A stretch of 64,000 nucleotides of DNA from Xenopus tropicalis (GCF_000004195.4 NC_030679.2:37189712-37253711); one strand, 5' to 3'; numbered from the stretch's first letter, positions 33,461-45,290 are shown. Numbers and translations are program-made. The notes: generated by a model not told the origin, from the letters alone.

Positions 33461-34157
33461 TACTAGCAAGAGCTGAGAGGGTGATACATTTACTACCACA
33501 TTATGAGGTGCTAGATGATACTTGTAAATGGAGGTGTTGGATGACAGAGTAGGTTTGGAAATCCACTTGGGTCACAAGATCTTTCCGAAATTATATTTAA
33601 CTATTTAAGTAAACAATACGATAGAATAGAGGATATCAATGGGTAGCTGATGCCTGTATGGGGCATTAGAAAGGTTTTTTTCTTTTATTTCTATATTGGA
33701 TTGAACAGCACAAAACACTGCCCATGCATAGGGGTTATGTTTCTAAATGTTATAACTAAAAAATGAAATGGAAACTCCAACTTCCAAATATGTAAAGCAG
33801 ATTCTGAACAAAGCTCTGAATTGAATGCATTTTAGTGAATATTTATGGCTTGAAAAAATTACATTTTGAAAATATATTTCACCTTATATATAATATAAAA
33901 CAAGGCTCTATAACATTTCCTCAATATAAGCATATTCCAGGGAAAAGGTTTTGTGTGTTTCTATTTTTCTTTTTTTTCTCCTTATTTTTTGTGATAACTG
34001 CTTCTTGGTTGGGATACTCTATTTAACAATGTATGATATCAGAAATCAAACACAGTAACAAACCCAAACATGTTTACCAAACATATAAAGCAACATGTGA
34101 CCATAAGAAAATGTTCCAAAGTGTAAGTTGCACTTACCCCTTAGATTCATAATTGTA
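33461..34157. other. unique DNA, no gene seen
   Basis: No recognised feature. Confidence 0.35.
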
Positions 34158-34430
34158 GTACCGTGGTGCCTGGCCTCTTGGACGTAAGTCCCAAATTGCA
34201 TGTAGAACAGGAGACAGAGACCGCACACACTTTGACAATTTTTGTCTGGGGAGCTTACCCCATTTATTTTGCGATTAAAACCACAACAGAGCAACATTAA
34301 GGGGTGGGGACACCCCCCCTTCCTTCTTTTTCAATAATCATTTTTCAATTTCTATTGAACCACAGCAGTTTACAAATGAACACCCCTCCCCGATGACGGA
34401 AGTGTCCCCCAAAAAGATTTTTGTGGTTTC
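34158..34430 (-). mobile_element. possible LTR end (R-U5-like), minus strand
   Basis: On the minus strand gcaaaataaatggggtaagc (AATAAA) is followed by about 115 bases ending cacggtactaca, like a poly(A) signal plus U5 ending in CA. The start of the putative LTR was not located, and no target duplication or second copy was found. Confidence 0.3.
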
Positions 34431-34794
34431 ACTGGCAAAATAAATGCCTAAATAAAGCCTGAGTAAAGCCAAAACCTCACAGATGCTAAGGGATGCTTGG
34501 CTTTCTCTCTGTTTGCTTGGGGTTCCCCTTATATATTTCTTTCGTAATTCAACCTACATCCTATTATTTCTGAGTGACTCTGATTGTAAAACTGTAGGTT
34601 TTAGCTCCTATAACATACAAATACAGATTAATTTACTTGTCTTTAAATATAAAGACAAAGTACTGAAAAATATAAAGGTTATTATGGCATTGTGGACTTT
34701 TCCCTCTAGCCACTCTACTTCCTAATAAAATATAATTCTTCATTTTGTGAAGGCAAAAGTTGCAACAACAGATAAACAGTTCAAAGCACATTGT
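34431..34794. other. unique DNA, no gene seen
   Basis: No recognised feature. Confidence 0.35.
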
Positions 34795-35074
34795 GTACAG
34801 GTATAGGATCCATTATCTGGAAAACTTATTATCTAGGAAGTTTCGAATTACAGGAAGGCCATTTGTCATAGACTCCATTATAAGCAAATAATTCTAATTT
34901 TTAAAAGCGATTTCCTTTTTCACTGTAAAAATAAAACAGTACCTTGTAATTGGTCCAAACTAAGCTGCATGAGTCCATATTGGTGGAAAGACAATCTTAT
35001 TGGGTTTATTTAATGTTTAAAGGATTTTTTGCAGATGTAAACTAAGGAGATCCAAATTACAAAAATACCCCTTA
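34795..35074 (+). mobile_element. MITE, 'atgggatcctttatccgg' family
   Basis: Starts tacaggtataggatccatta, keeps gactccattataagcaaata and taaaaataaaacagtacctt, and ends tccaaattacaaaaatacc. The right terminal repeat is missing. Confidence 0.7.
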
Positions 35075-35394
35075 CCACACTATACAGTGTATGGCAGCAT
35101 TTTTTTTTGTACAAAAAGGTAGATTTTATTTTATTTATTATCTGATGCCAAAAAGTTAGCTTATCTGTAAAAGCTCCCTGTCTGAAAATATTGAGCTTGT
35201 CGTGCAAGGGACATTGACACTCAAAATAATCCCATCAAAGCTGTCATTCAGTTCAAAGTTACTTTTTTTAAAAGGCTTTCTATCTACACTTCTCATGCCT
35301 CTAACTCACCTGATTTCAAATTTTGGAAAAAAAATAGCAACATCACATGCAGCGTATAATACAATCTCACTTTACCTCTCTGATACCCCGCATT
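35075..35394. other. unique DNA, no gene seen
   Basis: No recognised feature. Confidence 0.35.
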
Positions 35395-35877
35395 GGTCTG
35401 GATCACCTCAAGGAATTCCTCTATCCTGATTCCCTATCCACTGGGATCCCTACACTGCAGGCAATATGGCCTGGGAGAGATACCTCCAAAATTGCCAACT
35501 ATGTTGGAGCTCAGAACTGCTCTTTCTAGCTCAACCCTAACTGCCTTACACTCCTAGAGTGTCCTGGTATGGGAGCTACACCTGCCGCTATTAATGCCTC
35601 ATTCATGGGGCCCTGTACCTTGACTTCACCAAAGGCCTACCTCCAAGGCCCAGGCTTCCAGCAGATATCCGCCCTGTTCCTCAGGTGGAAGCCAATGAGG
35701 AAGTGCCACACCTTTCCCTGCACTAAATCAAAGTGAGGCAGGAAATGGTTACCATTCATGCTAGCCAATAGCATACATAATTAAATTAACTTACTTAGAT
35801 ACATTGCCTTTAGCTCAGGAAACTGACCTATAAGGATTTAAAGTCATAGGGGCCATTTAACCCTATGGGTCCCTACA
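35395..35877 (-). mobile_element. LTR-like element related to the solo LTR at 22891
   Basis: Its right edge aaccctatgggtccctaca is the same terminal word as 23791-23810. Upstream it shares ggggccctgtacc, gaggaagtgcca and similar spacing. On the minus strand it therefore starts TGTAGGGACCCATAGGG. The other end is not recognisable, so it is truncated or a diverged subfamily. Confidence 0.45.
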
Positions 35878-36320
35878 CTAATTAAGATTATTCGTACCCA
35901 CCCTATCTGTTATGAGGTGGGGGTGTCGCTATTGGCATAATTTTTGGATAAAGAAGTTGATTATTAAATGAGTGTGGGTATGCTGTATTCCTATTCAGTA
36001 CCCCAAAATGGGAAATTAAACAATATAAACAGATCATAAATGCATAGCTACAAGCACTAGGCTTTTAGCCTCTAGCTCTTTTATTCCTGTGTATGGATGT
36101 ATGGAAATGTTTACTATATAGTGCTGTATTATGTAATATGCATGTTTTGTATTTTTTGACATTATAGCAATAATAGAAACCTGAGTTCTACCTGCTAGGA
36201 ACGTGTGTGTTCTTGTTACACCTATGTAAGTTTCCTTTGCGTTTCCTCCAACACTAGAGACAGAAAGAGATAGAGAGAGAATTGATAGACAGTTAGAAAA
36301 ATATATATTGTATGTTTATT
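35878..36320. other. unique DNA, no gene seen
   Basis: Short gagagagatagagag run near 36262. No recognised exon. Confidence 0.35.
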
Positions 36321-36549
36321 ATTGATGAATGAATCCGTCACATTTTGCTTCGCCAAAGAGTCACTAAACTTTGGAAAATTTATGAAAAGGTGAAAATTCA
36401 CAAAACACTTAAATGGGCTTTTTTTTCCTTGCAAAATACATTGAAACCTATGGGTGTTTTTTTGCAGCAACTTCTTTATGGCTAACATTTTCACAAAATG
36501 CAGAATTCCGCCATGAATCCATACCTGCCAAAAAGTTTGCTTGTCACCA
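36321..36549 (-). mobile_element. hAT MITE, family of 5649-5972, old copy
   Basis: Contains tttgcttcgccaaag, aaaatacattgaaacctatggg and ccatgaatccatacctgcc, the family's internal words, with end remnants gatgaatgaatcc and gtttgcttgtcacca. The termini are degraded. Confidence 0.55.
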
Positions 36550-38699
36550 ATGTTCATGCCTGTGGTTTCCTTTCACCAAATGTCTAGGAATCAGTAGGTG
36601 CATTTTGCCCTTCAGCCATTGTTTACTACAACTCCTATGACCTCCAGCCATTTTTTGACTGATAGTTAATATCAGATAGAAGGTTGTTGTTTTGACATAT
36701 CCTGGCTATTTAAAAACCTGTTTCTCTTTATTTATTTTTCTTTTTTTTGTAATACATTGAAGATCTGTTGGGCCTTCATGTTTTTGACATAGAAGAGAAT
36801 ATGCTCTGATGATTTTATCTGTGGCATTCTCATTCAGCACTGAATATAACTGAAATGTTTCTTTCATGGATGGTTTAAATGGATCAACATTTATGTTGGC
36901 ACATAGCTAGAATAAGTTGTAGTAGGCAAAAAAAATTGAAAAATTTCTTGGAATCCTTCCACAGACTGAAAGAGTGGGGCCTCTTGAAATCCAGTTGAAA
37001 CTAATGACATTTCCACTTTGGGTAGGAAGGAAGGGTTTAGAGTGGATGTCCCTAATGAATTGAGACACAGTTAATCACTGTCCCGTGCCTATGCCTGCTA
37101 AAGACTTCTAATCCTCCAATCTACTGTTAGTTTCCAATAAACTCAATTATAGGTTTTTTATTGGTTGAAAATAATATTTAAAACAGGCACCAATATTCTA
37201 ATAACCAAAGACGGTAAAACATGATTGTTTAACACAGTATTAATTAGATCAGATGCGGCACACCATAACACTGATGGTTTATTACAATCTTATTTCTCGC
37301 AACTTTTCCAAGTGCCGTGTGTCTTATTAATAATAATTGTGTCTCTCTGGATATTGTATTAAATAGATTAATACACTACAAAAAAGGAAATCTCAAGAAT
37401 AGGGTTATCCACCTCAAGAACCATGTAGTATCGATAGGCCAGAATACCAAAAATATCCTGTAACTCAAAATATATGAATAGGTACCATGGGGGTACAAAA
37501 CATGTAAGATGAAGTACTATGGGGTCTGCATGTATTGTTTAATATTAGGGTCTGAAAAACTTTTTTTTAATTTTTGATAGAAGCCTGGTTTGTACAGGAC
37601 CATGTGTCAACAGGCAGGAAAAAATGGAAGGCAGGAAGGACTGACCGCTGCTGAGGGCCACTGTACGGAAGTGTGTAAAGTGCATTTGGACAAATTAACA
37701 AAAGTGGTTTTAGATGCAACTCACAAATTGCCCACTGCCTCTGTGATTGTATATGAGCCCTATATTCTTTCAGTATTTACTAATACAAAAGTGGCCACAC
37801 TAAATAACAGGGTTACCATTTAAGGATTATTTCAGTTTGCACAAAGCAAGACGTAGAAACTATTACCTCGATTGCTGTGTAGGCAAGTGAGAAGGCTACA
37901 GCTGGTGAATGACATAATGGAGGCTTCTCAGGTGTGCAGCCTCCCAGCTGCTGCTGCTGCTGAAATATAATGACCAACATCCTCAGGCCCCCGGCTAATC
38001 TGAGAATGGAAAGGCTTGTCATGCACACACAGATGAAGATGGTTGGGCTTGCTAATTAAGGCAGGAACAGCATGGCTACTATTACGGATCCTCATATGCA
38101 CATAGGTTTAGTAGATTCTTGCCTATAATTATACCTGAAGCTTGCTATGTGGCAGAAAGAAATTCACACTTTCCCTATTAGAACTGCAGATCCTTACCAG
38201 GTTTTTGTATACACTCCTAATTTTTAAGATGCAATCACAGTTAAACAATTTAATTTTAAGGTTATAATTACAGTTATTATTATTATCAAGCTTTCATAAA
38301 AAGCCAACATATACCACAGCACTGTACCATAGTAGGGCACATATATCAAACATGCAGATACCCAGTTCATTATAAAACCAGTTTACTTTTGCACTATCCT
38401 TCAGGAAAGTGAGATACAATAAGGACATAAATTATAGTTGCATAAATAAAAGAAGGAGCTGCCATGCTTCTTATTGTGCAAAGAAAAAAAATAACTAGGT
38501 TTAATTAGCTCTTTGCACCTTGCCACCTTGGAATTTACTGTTAGCGGCCACAGGCATCACATGGGGGTCCTCTGGAAGAGTTAGGTTACTGGGCTCCATC
38601 ATGCCTTTTAGTGCTGTACTTTGCATTGGATTTTTAATCAGGTACTGCATGAAGGGCTAAGTAAAAGTGCCCTTTACTGCAATATTGTGATTGTGGCCC
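36550..38699. other. unique DNA, no gene seen
   Basis: Contains (CTG)5 at about 37950-37965 and a possible reversed retroposon tail at about 38285-38345. The frame at 37590-37823 has no recognisable motif. Confidence 0.4.
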
Positions 38700-38702
38700 T
38701 TA

Positions 38703-39104
38703 GGGGCAGATTTACTAATCCACGAACGGTCCAAAGTCGTCCAAATGCGTTATTTTCGTAATGATCGGTATTTTTGTGACTTTATCGTCACCGTCGCAAC
38801 TTTTTCGTATGTTCCACGATTTTTTCGTAACCGGCACGACTTTTTCGGATATTTTCCGCAACTTTTTCGTCGCCGTCGCAAAAAAATCTGATTGGTTTTT
38901 CCGCCGTTTACAATTGTTCACTACGAAAAAATTGCGACGGCGACAAAATAGTCACACAAAATACGATAAAGTCGTGACGGCGACGAAAAAGTCGCGACAA
39001 ATACGAACAAGTCGCGACGGCAACGAAAAGACGCAGAAATTTTCGTTTCCAATCTGAATTTTTCCCTTTCGGGATTCGGATTCGTGGATTAGTAAATCAG
39101 CCCC
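38703..39104. mobile_element. Harbinger-like fold-back element, CpG-rich
   Basis: Ends GGGGCAGATTTACTAATCCACGA and TCGTGGATTAGTAAATCAGCCCC as a terminal inverted repeat. TTA lies on both sides (38700-38702 and 39105-39107), an exact 3-bp duplication. The interior is dominated by cgacttttt and cgacggcgac words. It is the best-supported member of the family at 3864 and 41684. Confidence 0.75.
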
Positions 39105-39107
39105 TTA

Positions 39108-39752
39108 GTGTTCCTGCACTCACTCCTAACCCTGAACCCAAGAGATTCCAGAAAAAGAATGCTTACTTGTCTAACATTTATATAATGTATTTATTGTTAT
39201 TAAAATATATAACTGCCTAGTATAATGTCATTCAGGGTAGGTATCATTTAGCAGTGTGCAATCGTTATCATACATTGTATAGTGCCTGCAGCTGCAACAG
39301 AGCGCTCTGTAAAACTAGCACCCCATAGCCCTGCATAGGCTTATCACCTTGAGGCATAAATGGATTCCTAAAATGACTGTGGGGCAAATAACGTTACACA
39401 CACAGGGCAGTATAGGAATTTTTGCTGAACCAAAGATATGACAGAAAAAAAACCCATAAAAATAGTTTCACAGTATAATATTCTTAATTTGACAGGTATT
39501 ACTTTGCAAATTGTTGTGGCACATTGCATATTTGTAAGGCTTGTTCATGGTGGCATAGCTGTGTGGTGCAAAAATAACTTTTTTGAATTAGAGTTTGGTA
39601 ACACACACTGCACGCTGGTGAAAACTATAAACTTCATGGTATTCCTTCTACTGCTGCATGGGGTCGCTAAGAACTTTCTGGGGTTTGCAAAAGCAATATT
39701 ACATTCCCACAAACGTAAAAATTGTTCACACAAAGCAATCATACGTTGCATT
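39108..39752. other. unique DNA, no gene seen
   Basis: The frame at 39438-39794 runs into the next MITE and shows no known domain. Confidence 0.4.
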
Positions 39753-39873
39753 CAGGTATGGGATCCTTTATCCAGAAACCCATTATCTAGATAGCCCCGC
39801 ATTGCAGGAAAGCTGACCCCCATAGACAACAGTCCTAGGTACCTAGGTATTCTGAATAACAGGTCCCATACCT
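39753..39873 (+). mobile_element. short MITE, 'atgggatcctttatccgg' family
   Basis: Starts caggtatgggatcctttatc and ends aataacaggtcccataccttt. Only about 121 bases, so it has lost nearly all of the interior while keeping both termini. Confidence 0.75.
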
Positions 39874-39982
39874 TTTTTTTCTGTTAATGACTTTTATTAC
39901 ATTCCCCCATAAGTGAATTGAGTCATAACCCTGATACTTGAAAGCTCTGGACAACTAAAAGTGACAATAATTTGCTCACAAC

Positions 39983-40120
39983 TAGGGTTGCCACCCAGAC
40001 AGTATTTAACCAGCCTGGCCAGTAAAAATGAAGACTGATGCCCACGTTATCACGTTATTAGGGAAGAAAGATCAAAATATAAGAAAGCCAATATTTTTTG
40101 CCAGAAAGTTGGCAACCCCA
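39983..40120 (+). mobile_element. hAT-like MITE, 'tagggttgccacc' family, 138 bp
   Basis: Left end TAGGGTTGCCACCC, right end AAGTTGGCAACCCCA. Flanking 8-mers ctcacaac and ataacaac agree at 6 of 8. Internal words cagcctggccagtaaaaat are typical of this Xenopus family. Confidence 0.65.
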
Positions 40121-40141
40121 ATAACAACTGATGCAATTTGT

Positions 40142-40225
40142 TTTATTTTGTATGTATATGTATGTATGTATGTATACCTTTATTTATAAAGCGCCACTTA
40201 TGTAGGCAGCGCTGTACAGTAAAAT
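40142..40225 (-). mobile_element. retroposon 3' tail with (TATG)n
   Basis: tatgtatgtatgtatgta followed by tttatttataaagcgcca and ggcagcgctgtacag, the reverse of the gtacagcgctg...tataaataaa tail. Confidence 0.55.
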
Positions 40226-40276
40226 TTCTCTCAAACTTAAATTAGGGTTCAGATTACATAAGATATTTAGATGTAT

Positions 40277-40557
40277 CATTATGGGACCTGTTATCCAGAA
40301 TGCTTTTTCCAGGTAAGGGGTCTTTCCATAACTTGCACATTAATTAAACCCAATAGGATTGTTTTGCAACCGATAAGGATTTATTATATCTTAGTTGCGA
40401 TCAAATACAAGGTACTGTTTTATTATTACAGAGAAAAAGTAAATATTTTTTAACATTTTGAATTATTTTATTAGAATGGAGTCTATGAAAGATAGCCTTC
40501 CAGTAAGTTTGAACCTTCTGGATACCGGATTTCTGGATAATGGATCCCACACCTGTA
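40277..40557 (-). mobile_element. MITE, 'atgggatcctttatccgg' family
   Basis: Begins attatgggacctgttatcca and ends ctggataatggatcccacac. It keeps tactgttttattattacaga and aatggagtctatgaaaga. Both termini are present. Confidence 0.75.
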
Positions 40558-41554
40558 TTGTGCATTCAGTTTATCCTTATTAAATTTGGAAAATTGTACT
40601 GCAGGAACCAGAACTCCTAAAATGAGTATATTTATGCAATTCCTATATTAGAGAATTCCGCAGCATCTCACATTTGAACTCACAGTTACAGTTAAAACAT
40701 TGTTTCCAGATATGTCAATATTAATAAATATGGCATCAAGTGACTATTCGGACTTATATAATGCTAATAAAGGTATGAATAAGCTAAGTTCATGAAGCTT
40801 AGTGGGTGTCATTAAAATAAAAAAAAGGTAAAAAAAAATAAAACCCAAAACACTTAAGTAACCCAATAAAAATGCAACCAATTTGCCTGAAACATTGCTA
40901 GTAAAAATGTAAAGGGGATTCAGAAAACAGTAGGGAAAAGGAAATGAAACATTAAAAATGTGAAACAGAGAGGAAATTATAAAAGCATAAAGCTTGTGTC
41001 CCTGAGGGAACAGCTGTACATGTTAATCCCTCCTGGGCTTGTCTCTTCGGAATTCCCTTCCTTCCTCCTGTCCTCTTCTAATAGCTCCCCTCTTTCTCCA
41101 GGACAAAACTAGTCCTTTGTGCTTGGTCTCGGAACAACATTAAAAACAGGAATGGGGAAATTGTAAACAGGAGGCGTTTGGCCTACAAGCCAAGGCACAC
41201 AGGCCTCTGAGGCCTACTGCATGCTAAGCAAAGAAACAGATCTTTGTTGCTGAAGGGATTAAGAGGCTGCAGTATTTCTATGCACTGTTAAGGCATTCAG
41301 CTGGCCTGAAGTTGGGGCTTTGTAAAGAGATACCTGCATTATATATCTGGGAGCGGAAATCATTCCTACTATTTATACAATCTGGGTAATGTGATATTGT
41401 TTGACTGCTGAAAGTCTTTGCACAAGCAGAGGGGCCTAGCTAGCTGATATGATGCATTCTACAGTCGGCACGCAGCACTGACCTGCAGCTCTACTTAACC
41501 ATTTAAACATGTTGAGTTTTAAGGGATTGATAAGACTGCAATTTAGAATTCTAA
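40558..41554. other. unique DNA, no gene seen
   Basis: No recognised exon or repeat. Confidence 0.4.
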
Positions 41555-41683
41555 ATTATGTTTATTCTTCAGTGTAAAACAACAGGTTTTTGAATTTGCC
41601 TTCCTCTTCTGACTCTTTCCAGCTTTCAAAAGGCAGTCACTGACCCCAGCAGAAAAAAAGCTTTTACTCTATAAGACCTATAA

Positions 41684-42381
41684 GGGGCGATTCACTAAAG
41701 TGCGTTAAAACGTGCGCTATTTATAGCATGCGGTAAAATTTTTATCGCTTCTAAAGTTTCGTGACTTAACACACGATTCACTAAAAGCATACTTGCGTTA
41801 ATTTACGCGCGATACTGCATGCGTTATTTTAGTCGCGAAGGCTATTTTCATGCGTATTTGATGGTACATGCGCTAATCAACGCCCCGCATATAAATAGTC
41901 GCCGCATATAAATAGTAGCCTCATATAAATAGTAGTCACATATATATAGTCGCCGCATATAAATAGTCGTGTGAATAAACACACGCCATTTTAGCCATAC
42001 ATGCCAATACTTGCGGAAAATTACTGTACTGAAAATGACCATTTCTCTGGAAACTGGAGGCTGCATCACTCTAGGGCCAACACAGACTTGAATAAATAAC
42101 ACTGCAAAGTCCATATTGTGTTGCCAAAAGCTCATGAACTGTACTTTTCTATAATTACCGCCTGCCTCAAGTAGGGGTTAATTTTCGCATAGACTAATGC
42201 GATATTTAGCACGTCTAAGTGTTTGTGAATCATGCGTTATTGTTATTTCGCCACTAAGATTAACACATGCGATGTGCAATTTAACGCATGCGGTAATACT
42301 GTAGTGAATTGCGTGTTAATTTTCACGTCTATTTTAACGCAAAAAAGCGCGAGATAAAAACGCACTTTAGTGAATCAGCCC
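41684..42381. mobile_element. Harbinger-like fold-back element, about 700 bp
   Basis: Ends GGGGCGATTCACTAAAGTGCG and CGCACTTTAGTGAATCAGCCC form the terminal inverted repeat. Flanking triplets TAA and TAT suggest a mutated 3-bp target. The interior includes a 17-bp tandem array (41886-41970) and paired words built on gcgttaatttacgcgc and atgcgttat. It is a different subfamily from the elements at 3864 and 38703. Confidence 0.65.
41886..41970. repeat. five-unit 17-bp tandem array
   Basis: Units resemble cgcatataaatagtcgc with variants ctcatataaatagtagt and cacatatatatagtcgc. Four units contain TATAAATA and one contains TATATATA. Confidence 0.85.
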
Positions 42382-42475
42382 TATAGGATGCTACTTTTTA
42401 TTATTTTTTTGTATTACTTATCTTTCTATTCAGTCCCTCTCCTATTCACATTCCAGTCTCTCACAAAAGCAAAAT

Positions 42476-43980
42476 TTGGGATCACTCATATGACCTTTTA
42501 GCAGGACAGTCATTGCAAAGACAGTTACAAACACAGTGACTTCTAATATGCCCACTTTACCACCAATTGATAGGAGATCTACTTACTGTATATATGTGCT
42601 GAGCTCAAATTCCCGTTATTGTATTATTGCATGAATCTTTGGCAACCTTAAATCTTGGGGTATCTTTCGGGCAGCTGATTACTATGATTATTTAGTATTG
42701 GTTAAGGGCGGGCAATGAATATGATATAATGGATAAAAAAGGTCCACAGAATCAGAATCACTCTCATAATAGTATGACATACTGGTCACTGCAATTATGG
42801 TTTATTCTGGAGCAATATAACTAAAGGCTGCCTATCCACTTTTCCACTGAATGCAGCCAAACCATGTAGAAATCACAACAGAAGACGTTTACTAAGAAAA
42901 TGCTAAGATAGGGGTCACTTTTCTTCTGCTGTTACTTTTCTGATTCCTGGCCTTTTGTATCCCTGTTCACTGATAATATAAATATAGCATGTTATGATCT
43001 TGTAGGATGTCATGGTTAGATACCTGGATAGGCCATTTAGCCTCAAGCTTTGCAGGAAGAGCAGGGCACAGATTCTTTATCTGCATCAGCAGACTCCCTT
43101 ATCCTGTTTGCAGTTCACACAACCAAAAACTATGGTGGAATTTCAAATTTAAGAATGCTTTTTTTTTTTAAAAAAAAAGGATGCTGTAACTATTAATAGA
43201 ATCACTGTTTACGTGTCACAGAGGCTTATTCTTGCCCAGCTGTTTCCAACATGTGGAAATATCAGAGTTTGTGTCAGAACCCCATAACTAATGCATTACT
43301 CATTTTTATCACTGAATTGAAGCAGATACTGTGAATGCAATGACATAATTTATGATTCAATGATAAACAGATGTGGTCCGATTGTTGGAGAGGAACCCAT
43401 TATTTTGTACAACCAATTTTCAGGAAGACCCTGAAAATTTCATTATAAATTGTTTCTCAATGGTGTCTAAATACACATCTAGGGTTTTGTCACAGCTGGG
43501 TTGGGCAGTGCAAATCCAGGAGTGCATGATTCACAAGGCAATGAGGAATTAAGGAATTCAGCATTCTCAGCATCACTCTGACAGATGGATAAACCATCAG
43601 CATTTGCTGTAAACACATTTGACGCAAAGAATATTTGAGGTGTAGAATAATAAACTGCCAGCTGATAATATGAATCTGTTATCATGTACTTTTGAGCCAA
43701 GGGCCAATGCAATTTTATATCACTAAAATCTTAATACCTTTATCAGATTTGGCAACTGAAAATACATCCTAAAATTGTCTTTTATTAGTCTAGTTTTATT
43801 CCTGACAAAGGTTCCCAGTGGTTTTGCAATGGTTCCTGTCTCCCTTGATGATAAAGTTATGCAGAGTCAGTTGCTGTGTCACATGAAAAAGTGATACATC
43901 TACAATGAAAGCTAAAATATATTTATATAGGAAAGACATCTATTATCTTTTTTTTTAATATCTATTATCGATATACAGGT
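42476..43980. other. unique DNA, no gene seen
   Basis: An A/T homopolymer fold (tttttttttaaaaaaaaa) lies near 43160. No exon recognised. Confidence 0.4.
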
Positions 43981-44217
43981 AAGGCTAATGCCCCACAGAG
44001 AGACAGGTCGCCTATGATAAATCTTTGCTACAACAGACGATTTATCTCTCCAAAATGCCTTTCCACTGGCAACAAAGTGAATCACCAGTGGAAAGGCATC
44101 CGTGTTGTCATGCAAAATTGCCTGCAGAAGGAAACTTTGTGCGACTTTGGAAAAACGAAGCATCAGTGTTTCCCTTTGTCGCTGGTAGAAATAATCTCTC
44201 TGTGGGGCAACAGCCTA
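43981..44217. mobile_element. Harbinger-like MITE, 'ggctaatgccccacagag' family
   Basis: Left end aaggctaatgccccacagag, right end ctctgtggggcaacagcct. An internal inverted pair reads gcctttccactggcaac and accagtggaaaggcat. Related to 56612-56880 and more distantly to 20175-20373. Confidence 0.6.
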
Positions 44218-44294
44218 AACATCTATGCTTGGGACCTGGGATTTTACTGATAACTTTATTTGGATCGCAATACCTAAAGCAATACCTAAAATAC

Positions 44295-44413
44295 CACACA
44301 GTTTAGTTAGGATCAAGTACAAGTTACTGTTTTATTGGAAAATAGACTCAGGACATGGTCTTCTGTACTTCTGAGCTTTCTGAGTATCAGCATTCCAGAT
44401 AAGATATCCTATA
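44295..44413 (-). mobile_element. fragment of an 'atgggatcctttatccgg' family MITE
   Basis: Contains ttaggatcaagtacaagtta, tactgttttattgg and a decayed end gcattccagataagatatcc. The left half is lost. Confidence 0.5.
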
Positions 44414-44615
44414 TTTATTACCTGTGTATTATATGACCTGTTTGATACCCTGTAGGTTCCAGGTTACATTTGACTTTTTTCATAGGCCAGCACCCAGCAT
44501 ATCTTGGGATAAGTGTCTTCCGACCAAGGCACTGGCTTCTCTGGGATTGAACCTCCCCCGTGCCATTAGCATTTATAGAGGAGAGGTTGCCAACAACAAA
44601 ACATTGGTTTGACAG

Positions 44616-45042
44616 ATTTACTCCTTCCTCCCCCATTTTTAGCTTGTAAAAGACAGTGATTGCCCATACCAACACCCATTTTTAAAGGCATAAGACCACC
44701 ATTAAGGGGATGGGTGTGGAGGTGCTTCAACCACATGAAAGCTTGGCCATACTTCCTGCAGAATAACTCTGCTAAAATATATAATACACAAAGAAGGGGG
44801 GTTGTGGGAGCACCCCAAGGCTAAATAATATATAATTTACTCCTTCCTCCCCCATTTTTAGCTTGTAAAAGACAGTGATTGCCCATACCAACACCCATTT
44901 TTAAAGGCATAAGACCACCATTAAGGGGATGGGTGTGGAGGTGCTTCAACCACATGAAAGCTTGGCCATACTTCCTGCAGAATAACTCTGCTAAAATATA
45001 TAATACACAAAGAAGGGGGGTTGTGGGAGCACCCCAAGGCTA

Positions 45043-45053
<11 letters not shown>
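44616..45053. repeat. 219-bp tandem duplication, two apparently identical units
   Basis: Unit one begins atttactccttcctccccc at 44616 and unit two begins the same way at 44835. I compared the units by eye and saw no difference through ctaaataatatata. The second unit runs into (TA)n. The duplication is either very recent or an assembly artefact. Confidence 0.85.

Positions 45054-45087
<34 letters not shown>
45046..45087. repeat. (TA)n microsatellite
   Basis: About 20 uninterrupted TA units at the end of the second 219-bp unit, the longest such tract in the window. Confidence 0.9.
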
Positions 45088-45089
<2 letters not shown>

Positions 45090-45290
45090 TACAATGGAAA
45101 AGCAATTGATCTTTCCAAATTAACTGCAAATTGTACCTACCCCCATGCTATTAGCATTTATAGGGAGAGGAAGGCTTAAGCCAGTGGAAACCAATGCTTT
45201 CGTGTTGGCAACCTCCCCCTATAAATGCTAATGGCATGGGGAGTCTCAAGCCCAGTGAGGCCAGTGCCTTGGTAAGGTACGATATACCAC

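Larger units (their letters stand above)
41555..42475 (-). mobile_element. 'cttttagtatgatgt' family MITE split by a later insertion
   Basis: Left flank 41555-41680 contains ctttccagctttcaaaagg and cagtcactgaccccagcag. Right flank 42388-42475 contains gctactttttattattt and cctattcacattccag. These are consecutive blocks of the family in reverse, separated by the fold-back element at 41684-42381. Confidence 0.7.
44509..45290. repeat. inverted-repeat region enclosing a tandem duplication
   Basis: The left arm (about 44516-44612, with words ccaaggcactggcttctctg and gccattagcatttatagagg) is complementary to the right arm (about 45188-45285). A further direct copy of gctattagcatttataggg lies at about 45144. 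The centre holds a 219-bp tandem duplication and a (TA)n tract. It may be a MITE that gained sequence. Confidence 0.6.

Noticed and set aside
45046..45087. replication origin or matrix attachment site
   Set aside because: An AT tract alone does not support either. It is an ordinary microsatellite.
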